DNA of 12,866 bases from JBHIDJ01 sp046760105 (GTDB lineage: Bacteria; Pseudomonadota; Gammaproteobacteria; Acidiferrobacterales; SPGG2), in contig JBHIDJ010000087.1 in NCBI GenBank assembly GCA_046760105.1, positions 1-12,866 of the forward strand, written 5' to 3'. Positions within the stretch are counted from its first letter, which is position 1, and the number at the start of each line of letters is the position of its first letter. Below, one piece after another: positions 8,690 through 12,866 of this stretch. The notes beneath the pieces were generated by a model. It was given only the letters and a program-made list of their open reading frames with translations. It was not told the DNA's origin and ran no database searches. The translations under genes were made by a program, and so were the position numbers.

Positions 8690-8702
8690 GATCGCAGCGA
8701 TC
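8690..8702. repeat. Perfect palindrome GATCGC-A-GCGATC in the acnA leader
   Basis: Two 6-base arms around a single central base lie 28 bases upstream of the acnA ATG. They fall between the predicted promoter and the ribosome site, where a repressor could block transcription or an RNA structure could form. No regulator can be named from the sequence. Confidence 0.4.
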
Positions 8703-8739
8703 CCCTGACGAGGCCACGGCCTTCACAGGTCACACACCA

Positions 8740-8768
8740 TTTCTAAATCATTCCGTCGATATTGGCAA
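8740..8768 (-). promoter_or_regulatory. Probable acnA promoter
   Basis: On the minus strand TTGCCA (plus 8763-8768, 5 of 6 to the sigma70 -35) and TAGAAA (plus 8740-8745, 4 of 6 to the -10) are 17 bases apart. This gives a leader of about 70 bases before the acnA ATG. It is the best sigma70-type match I found in this intergenic region. Confidence 0.45.
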
Positions 8769-8776
8769 TGGTTAGT

Positions 8777-8813
8777 AGTGATCAGCGGCCGATGGTTAGT
8801 GGCACTGATCACT
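8777..8813. repeat. 9-base inverted repeat just upstream of the acnA promoter
   Basis: AGTGATCAG (8777-8785) and its exact reverse complement CTGATCACT (8805-8813) are separated by 19 bases. The nearer arm is 8 bases from the -35 box of the predicted acnA promoter. A direct repeat GGTTAGT (8770-8776 and 8794-8800) is interleaved with it. Each arm holds TGATCA, so the two half-sites are about 28 bases apart centre to centre, close to three helix turns. This suits a pair of operator or activator sites. The right half overlaps the 3' end of the possible small gene at 8796-9056. As RNA it could form a stem with no U-run. Confidence 0.45.
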
Positions 8814-9056
8814 GGCCACTCTAATCCTGAGCCTGCCTTGGATGGGGAAACTCAAAATGCCCTCGCGTCTGCGCAATTCGCGCACGTAAAGCTTGGCAGC
8901 TCGATAACCCAGTCGAAACGACCGCCGCAGGTATTTCACCTGGCTCAGTTGGCCACCTTTTAAGGCGTGCTGAAATCCCGCACAGAAGCGATCTTCCCTG
9001 ATGCGTGGAGGTATTCTTATACCCACGTCTTGCGGCCGTGGGTATTCACAGTCCAT
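8796..9056 (-). CDS. Possible small basic protein, 86 residues, function unknown
   Basis: I do not recognise this protein. It opens with ATG at 9056 and a GAGGGG ribosome-site-like run 6 bases upstream, and closes with TAA at 8796, before the acnA promoter. It has about 19 Arg/Lys against 8 Asp/Glu. Residues 36-67 (LRRSFRLGYRAAKLYVRELR and flanks) look like a helical, possibly DNA-binding segment. The pattern is faintly like the FtsK gamma winged helix (RfriGYnRAA), but helix lengths differ by about two residues, so this is a guess only. No membrane segment or signal peptide is seen. It reads in the same direction as acnA, with 133 bases between. A promoter-like TTCAAC-17-TATAAA lies upstream. 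It may be a real small gene, a decayed one, or chance. Confidence 0.33.
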   Translation of the reverse strand: MDCEYPRPQDVGIRIPPRIREDRFCAGFQHALKGGQLSQVKYLRRSFRLGYRAAKLYVRELRRREGILSFPIQGRLRIRVASDQCH

Positions 9057-9221
9057 CGCATTCCCCTCATGAGACTCGGCACCTTATGTTGTTCTTTTAG
9101 CAAAAATTCCAATCCGCTGCAGGCCTCACAGTCGACTTGGAAGCGAACAATGCTTCGCGGCGACGACATAGCTCTACCAGCCCCCGTTCAGGCCATGCGT
9201 AATCAAAAAACAAGCTTATCT

Positions 9222-9250
9222 TTGCTTTATAGACAATTAGACGCTAAAGT
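9222..9250 (+). promoter_or_regulatory. Possible promoter for the FKBP gene
   Basis: TTGCTT (9222-9227) and TAAAGT (9245-9250) are 17 bases apart in an AT-rich block. Matches to sigma70 are only 3 and 4 of 6. It would give a leader of about 155 bases before the FKBP ATG. Confidence 0.22.
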
Positions 9251-9254
9251 TGAA
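9226..9254 (-). promoter_or_regulatory. Possible minus-strand promoter facing the small gene and acnA
   Basis: On the minus strand TTCAAC (plus 9249-9254, 3 of 6) and TATAAA (plus 9226-9231, 5 of 6) are 17 bases apart. It overlaps the plus-strand candidate, so the two would compete. It would drive the 86-residue reading frame about 170 bases downstream. Confidence 0.28.
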
Positions 9255-9376
9255 CTAGATACATAGCTTGATGGCCCAGCGCGGCGCAGCAGCGGAAACC
9301 TCTGGAAATTAGGCCTCACCGCAATTTTTGCTCCTGCCCGACCCCCCCACCGCGGCTCTAGTGGAAAGCGCCGAAA

Positions 9377-9398
9377 GCTATATCGCCAACCATATAGC
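9377..9398 (+). other. Small hairpin next to the FKBP ribosome site
   Basis: GCTATA and TATAGC form a 6-bp stem with a 10-base loop, ending 2 bases before the GAGGA ribosome site. It is weak on its own and may be a leader structure or chance. Confidence 0.25.
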
Positions 9399-9412
9399 AC
9401 GAGGACGACGCT

Positions 9413-10093
9413 ATGAATATCAGAATGCTTTTGGGTGTTTCTTTACTCTCGCTTGCCACCGGCGTTTGGGGCGCGGGGCAAACAGAGCTTCAAACCGACG
9501 AAGAGAAATTCAGCTACGCTATTGGCTTCCAGATCGCTCAGAGTCTGAAACGGCAGGGCCTGGAGGTAGAACAGGGGTCCTTGATCCAAGCCATCCAAGA
9601 CGTGCTGAGCGATACGCCGCTGCGGCTATCGATGACCGAGATGCAGGCTGCCGTCGAGAGCTACCGGCAAAAACAAATGCAGCAACGCATGGCGGTTGCA
9701 ACTAAAAACGAAGAGGCAGGACAGGCATACATGGCCGCGAACAAGGAAAAGAAAGGCGTCACCCAGCTGGAGAGCGGGCTGCAATACAAGGTGATCAAGA
9801 AAGGAGAGGGTACCAAGCCGAAGGTGGACGACACGGTGGAGGTGCATTACCGTGGAAGCCTAATAAGCGGTGAGGAGTTCGACAGTTCCTACGCACGCGG
9901 TGAAACGGCAACCTTTGCGCTCAATGGTGTCATTCCAGGTTGGCAGGAAGCCTTGCAGCTCATGTCAGAAGGCGCCAAATGGCAAGTCATTATTCCGCCC
10001 ACCCTTGCTTACGGCGCTGAGGGCGCAGGCGATCGCATCGGTCCGAACGAGACCTTGGTCTTCGAAATCGAACTGATCAGCGTGAAAAACTAG
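9413..10093 (+). CDS. FKBP-type peptidyl-prolyl cis-trans isomerase, exported (Mip/FkpA-like)
   Basis: The protein should speed proline isomerisation and help folding of envelope proteins. The 226 residues have a signal peptide (about 1-21, hydrophobic LLGVSLLSLATGVWG, likely cut after VWGA; no lipobox cysteine), so a periplasmic location is expected. Residues about 27-115 form the helical FKBP_N dimerisation domain typical of Mip and FkpA, including a Gln/Arg/Lys-rich long helix. The FKBP domain (about 121-226) has the pocket residues Tyr146 (VHYRG), Phe156-Asp157 (EFDSSY), Val173-Ile174 and Trp177 (GVIPGW), Tyr200 (LAYG) and Phe217 (LVFEIEL), so it should be active. ATG 9413 has GAGGA 7 bases upstream. 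It is transcribed away from acnA and converges on the hydrolase gene. I give no symbol because fkpA, fklB and mip are hard to tell apart from sequence. Confidence 0.93.
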   Translation: MNIRMLLGVSLLSLATGVWGAGQTELQTDEEKFSYAIGFQIAQSLKRQGLEVEQGSLIQAIQDVLSDTPLRLSMTEMQAAVESYRQKQMQQRMAVATKNEEAGQAYMAANKEKKGVTQLESGLQYKVIKKGEGTKPKVDDTVEVHYRGSLISGEEFDSSYARGETATFALNGVIPGWQEALQLMSEGAKWQVIIPPTLAYGAEGAGDRIGPNETLVFEIELISVKN

Positions 10094-10162
10094 GTCTGAG
10101 TGCTAAGCATGGATCAGTCACGCCGTTGAGGCCTCGGCCACACTTAAATCAGCGTACATCTT

Positions 10163-11140
10163 TTAGGAGTCCTGCGCTTGACTGTTCTCCTTCGAGCGTC
10201 GGTCAAGCCAAGCTTCCAGTCCCTGGGCGTTGAGTTCCACGTCCATAGCGAGTAACCGTTCACGCTCTGGCGTCGAAAGCGTGCAACCGTGTTCCGTCAA
10301 ACCTAGAAGCAATTGATCGCGCATGCGTTGCCGGATTCGCGCACCTCGTTCCTCGCCGTCCGCAGCAGCACGCGCGCCTATGTCGGCAAAGGCTTGTATG
10401 CTATGACGAAGCTGATCCGCGAGCAACGGTACGTTCTCGACACAGCCGAAATGCGTGATGTACATCCGCTGCGGGTCATACTTGAGTAGTCGCGCAAGCG
10501 TACGGAACCAGGCGTCCGGGTCGAATTGAGGCGGTGTGGTGGTGGCGAAGATAAACGCGCCCTTGTCAGTGTCGAACTCGCGGTAGGAGATGCCGAACGT
10601 GTCGCCACAGAAAAATCCGCGGCTTTGTCTATCGTGAATGCAGAAGTGGTGGCGTGCATGTCCCGGACTGTCGATGAATTCTAACGATCGCCCGTTTAGG
10701 TCCAGTGCAAAGCCGTCAGGCGCCTCGACCAGGCGTTCGCTGGGTACGGGAACCACTTCGCCAAAGCGCTTGTGGAAACCTTCTTCACCGTAAACCGCGC
10801 TCGTGCCCGCGATGAGACGATCGGGGTCAATGAGATGCCGTGCTGCCCGCGGGTGAGCAACGAGTCGCGCGTCCGGTAATTGTCGCATCAACTCACCGGC
10901 ACCGCCCGCATGGTCCAGGTGTGCGTGGGTGGGGATCACATAGTCAACGTTCGCCCGTGGGATACCATAATAATCCAGCGCACCAAGAAACCGTGGCACG
11001 GAGTGATACGTGCCGGTGTCGATAAACGCAACCCGATCCCCTGCTCGCACAAGATATACGGCGCATAGGCGTTTGCGTCCGTAACCGGTGTCCACACACA
11101 CGATGTCATGGTCCAGTTCTGTACAATAATCCAAGCGCAT
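10163..11140 (-). CDS. Metallo-beta-lactamase-fold hydrolase, substrate unknown
   Basis: This is a zinc-type MBL-fold hydrolase of 325 residues, probably cytosolic (no signal peptide). All expected metal ligands are present: the HxHxDH motif at 72-77 (THAHLDHAGG), His161 (SPGHARHH), Asp180 (CGDTFG) and His230 (ITHFG). The core covers about residues 12-235. The last 90 or so residues are charged and helical and lack any domain I know. The layout is closer to glyoxalase II-like or general MBL hydrolases than to beta-lactamases. The substrate cannot be told from sequence. The earliest possible start is ATG 11140, because an in-frame TAA lies 3 bases upstream; the ribosome site is poor (GGAGG lies 15 bases away). 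It is divergent from mdh and convergent with the FKBP gene, with no operon partner. Confidence 0.9.
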   Translation of the reverse strand: MRLDYCTELDHDIVCVDTGYGRKRLCAVYLVRAGDRVAFIDTGTYHSVPRFLGALDYYGIPRANVDYVIPTHAHLDHAGGAGELMRQLPDARLVAHPRAARHLIDPDRLIAGTSAVYGEEGFHKRFGEVVPVPSERLVEAPDGFALDLNGRSLEFIDSPGHARHHFCIHDRQSRGFFCGDTFGISYREFDTDKGAFIFATTTPPQFDPDAWFRTLARLLKYDPQRMYITHFGCVENVPLLADQLRHSIQAFADIGARAAADGEERGARIRQRMRDQLLLGLTEHGCTLSTPERERLLAMDVELNAQGLEAWLDRRSKENSQAQDS

Positions 11141-11281
11141 ATCTTACTCTGCTTGCCTCCACCGAGTTCGTGTCCACAACTCCCACATAGTATCAAACGG
11201 CGTGAGCGCAAGTACTAAACCGTCCTAACGTCCGCCTGCAACAACCCTATCACTGGGGACTGGCAAGCCGGCGCGATCACA

Positions 11282-11290
11282 TGTCATAGT
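11282..11290 (+). promoter_or_regulatory. Possible extended -10 promoter for mdh
   Basis: TGtCATAGT fits the extended -10 pattern (TG, one base, then 4 of 6 to TATAAT), 40 bases before the mdh ATG. The -35 region (TGGCAA, 18 bases upstream) is weak. It lies in the 190-base divergent gap shared with the hydrolase gene. Confidence 0.25.
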
Positions 11291-11330
11291 TAGCATTCTC
11301 TCAGTCAGCTCAATGATAAGGAGTATGCAT

Positions 11331-12308
11331 ATGAAACCACCGGTACGAGTTGCGATCACCGGTGCCGCTGGACAGATCGGCTATGCCCTCGTGATCCGCG
11401 TCGCGGCCGGGGGAATGTTGGGGCACGAGCAACCGGTTATTTTGCAGCTTCTGGAGATAACTCCCGCCTTGGGTGCGCTCAAAGGTGTGGTGATGGAACT
11501 GCGCGACTGTGCGTTCCCGCTTCTGGAAGACATCGTCACCACCGACCAAGCCGAGGTTGCTTTCCGTGACGCCGACATAGCGTTGCTCGTCGGCGCCATG
11601 CCACGTGGTCCGGGTATGGAACGTGGTGACCTACTACAGGCAAACGCGACCATCTTCTCCGCACAGGGCCAGGCGCTCAACGAACACGCCAATCGCGACG
11701 TAAAGGCGCTAGTGGTTGGCAACCCGGCGAACACGAACGCGTTGATCGCCATGCGCAACGCGCCGGACTTAAGACCCGAGCAATTTGCCGCGATGACGCG
11801 GCTGGACCACAATCGAGCGGTTTGGCAACTAGCCGAGAAGACTGAGGCACGGGTGTCCGATGTCAAGAAGATGGCCATCTGGGGTAATCATTCTGCTACC
11901 CAATATCCGGATCTTCGGCACGCGACGGTGCGCGGGCAGCCGGCGCCGGAATTGGTTGACGATGATTGGGTGCGTAACGACTTCATACCCACCGTACAAC
12001 AGCGGGGTGCTATGATCATCAAGGCACGCGGCCAATCGAGTGCGGCGTCTGCCGCCAATGGCGTCATCGGTCACATGCGCGACTGGGTTAACGGCACACC
12101 GAGTGACGATTGGGTCAGCATGGCAATACCGTCAGACGGTAGCTATGGCGTCAGCGAGGGTCTGATATATTCATTTCCCGTCACCGTAGGTGATGGTCAG
12201 TACCAGATCGTACAGGACTTGGATATCGACGACTTCAGTCGAGAGCGGATGATGATTACTGAGCGCGAACTGCTGGACGAACGGGACGCCGTGCGGCAAT
12301 TGCTATAA
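11331..12308 (+). CDS. mdh: Malate dehydrogenase, NAD-dependent, cytosolic type
   Basis: The enzyme oxidises malate to oxaloacetate with NAD, closing the TCA cycle in the cytosol. The 325 residues match the family (about 326-328). Marks are the NAD-binding GAAGQIG at 11-17, the substrate arginines Arg92 and Arg98 in AMPRGPGMERGDLL, VVGNPANTN (129-136), Arg157 and Asp159 in MTRLDHNR, and the catalytic His187 in WGNHSATQYPD. This long-loop, WGNHS type is the same class as the cytosolic eukaryotic and many beta/gamma-proteobacterial enzymes, not the LDH-like type. ATG 11331 is chosen because AAGGAG (11318-11323) lies 7 bases upstream; earlier in-frame ATGs at 11313 and 11325 are too close to or before that site. 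It is followed after 51 bases by the small PhaE-like gene, probably as one transcript. Confidence 0.97.
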   Translation: MKPPVRVAITGAAGQIGYALVIRVAAGGMLGHEQPVILQLLEITPALGALKGVVMELRDCAFPLLEDIVTTDQAEVAFRDADIALLVGAMPRGPGMERGDLLQANATIFSAQGQALNEHANRDVKALVVGNPANTNALIAMRNAPDLRPEQFAAMTRLDHNRAVWQLAEKTEARVSDVKKMAIWGNHSATQYPDLRHATVRGQPAPELVDDDWVRNDFIPTVQQRGAMIIKARGQSSAASAANGVIGHMRDWVNGTPSDDWVSMAIPSDGSYGVSEGLIYSFPVTVGDGQYQIVQDLDIDDFSRERMMITERELLDERDAVRQLL

Positions 12309-12313
12309 ACTGC

Positions 12314-12343
12314 CAGTCGCACCACCACTATGGGTTGCGACTG
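12314..12343 (+). other. Hairpin between mdh and the downstream gene
   Basis: CAGTCGCA (12314-12321) and TGCGACTG (12336-12343) form a perfect 8-bp stem with a 14-base loop. It starts 5 bases after the mdh stop and ends 3 bases before the AGGAGG ribosome site (12347-12352) of the next gene. There is no U-run, so it is not a standard terminator. It may protect the mdh mRNA end, mark a processing point, or tune the ribosome site. Confidence 0.5.
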
Positions 12344-12359
12344 ACTAGGAGGCGAAACG

Positions 12360-12821
12360 ATGGACTGGGCAAAACAAACCCAGGAGATGATGAAGTCGTG
12401 GACCGAAACCCAGGCGAACATGTGGGACAGCTGGCTCAACAGCTTGGGCGGAGACGGAAAGTCTAAGGAAACGGATGCCTGGCAGAAGACCATCGAGACC
12501 TGGCAAAAATCGGTCAACGACACGTTAGCGGCGCAGTTGAAGCTGATGCAGATGTGGGTCGATAACCTCAACAGCGCCAAGGGAAACCTGGACCAGGTAA
12601 CAGAATGGGTGAATCAGGCCGAAGAAATGACCCGGCGCATGAATGACGCACAGAAGGAGCTGTGGGACAACTGCTTCAAAACCCTTAAGAAGGCTGATCT
12701 AGGAACGACGCCAGCCTCCTGGGAGCAAGAGGGCCAAAAGATATTTCAGGCGTGGCAGGAGTCGGCCCGCCAGGCCATGGACACCCAGGCCAAATGGGCT
12801 TCGAAGTGGATGAAAAAATAG
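12360..12821 (+). CDS. Small Trp-rich helical protein, PhaE N-terminus/phasin-like
   Basis: The 153-residue protein is hydrophilic, almost all helical by composition, and has 13 tryptophans (W3, 14, 22, 25, 41, 48, 66, 83, 102, 121, 132, 146, 150), many 7 or 11 residues apart, as on one face of an amphipathic helix. There is no signal peptide or membrane segment, so it is probably cytosolic. Residues 14-51 (SWTETQANMWDSWLNSL, then W41, I45 and W48) recall the start of PhaE, the non-catalytic subunit of class III PHA synthase, as I remember it: W, Q, WDxW, then W and W in a spaced pair. PhaE is over 300 residues, so this would be a short relative or a phasin-like granule protein. That is inference. 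AGGAGG lies 7 bases before ATG 12360. It follows mdh by 51 bases and likely shares its transcript. phaE or phaC just downstream would support the idea. Confidence 0.72.
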   Translation: MDWAKQTQEMMKSWTETQANMWDSWLNSLGGDGKSKETDAWQKTIETWQKSVNDTLAAQLKLMQMWVDNLNSAKGNLDQVTEWVNQAEEMTRRMNDAQKELWDNCFKTLKKADLGTTPASWEQEGQKIFQAWQESARQAMDTQAKWASKWMKK

Positions 12822-12866
12822 CTCGGCGCCAACGCTTTGGGAATGGTAACAGTTCACGTCACCGGC

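Larger units (their letters stand above)
9057..9412. other. Gene-free stretch between the possible small gene and the FKBP gene
   Basis: I see no convincing gene in these 356 bases. There is a local AT-rich block at about 9201-9262 that looks like promoter DNA in both directions, and a small inverted repeat next to the FKBP ribosome site. There are no tRNA-like or repeat-array features. Confidence 0.6.

Noticed and set aside
8967..9266. 99-codon plus-strand open frame between acnA and the FKBP gene
   Set aside because: It starts at a GTG without a well-spaced ribosome site, overlaps the better minus-strand candidate and runs through the AT-rich promoter-like block.
10094..10162. Terminator between the convergent FKBP and hydrolase genes
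   Set aside because: The only symmetric sequence (GGCC-TC-GGCC) has a loop too tight to fold, and no T-run follows.
11381..11878. 165-codon minus-strand open frame inside mdh
   Set aside because: It is antisense to conserved malate dehydrogenase motifs, with no family features of its own.
12314..12343. Rho-independent terminator after mdh
   Set aside because: The stem is real but no U-run follows and a strong ribosome site comes 3 bases later.
1..12866. Mobile elements, CRISPR arrays, tRNA/rRNA genes, defence or toxin-antitoxin genes
   Set aside because: I looked for transposase motifs, terminal repeats, regular repeat arrays and tRNA-like folds and saw none; the genes are core metabolism.

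Overview
This window looks like a piece of core chromosome from a proteobacterium, most likely a gammaproteobacterium. The genes have moderate to high GC, good GGAGG-type ribosome sites, a four-subunit succinate dehydrogenase, an AcnA-type aconitase, a MaeB-type malic enzyme, a cytosolic-type malate dehydrogenase and a Mip/FkpA-like periplasmic FKBP. The placement is inference; there is no 16S rRNA or other marker gene here.

Layout. Bases 1-8662 hold a run of six minus-strand genes, read from right to left: acnA, maeB, sdhC, sdhD, sdhA, sdhB (sdhB runs off the left edge). The sdh genes are tightly packed and clearly one operon. acnA and maeB are separated from each other and from sdhC by 173 and 270 bases, and each has its own candidate promoter. 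A gap of about 750 bases follows (8663-9412). It holds the acnA promoter region, two notable inverted repeats, one possible 86-residue minus-strand gene, and AT-rich promoter-like sequence. Next come an exported FKBP-type peptidyl-prolyl isomerase (plus), a metallo-beta-lactamase-fold hydrolase (minus, convergent with the FKBP gene), and a plus-strand pair: mdh and a small tryptophan-rich protein that resembles the N-terminus of the PHA synthase subunit PhaE.

How it fits together. Aconitase (citrate to isocitrate), succinate dehydrogenase (succinate to fumarate, feeding the quinone pool) and malate dehydrogenase (malate to oxaloacetate) are TCA-cycle steps. The malic enzyme draws malate off to pyruvate and NADPH. 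If the last gene is a granule-associated or PhaE-like protein, mdh is paired with carbon storage, a sink for the acetyl-CoA and reducing power made by this pathway.

I found no mobile element, CRISPR array, tRNA, rRNA, prophage or defence gene. The window is mostly well-known metabolism. The parts worth a second look are the small PhaE-like protein, the possible small gene at 8796-9056, and the inverted repeats upstream of acnA, sdhC and the FKBP gene and between mdh and the last gene.
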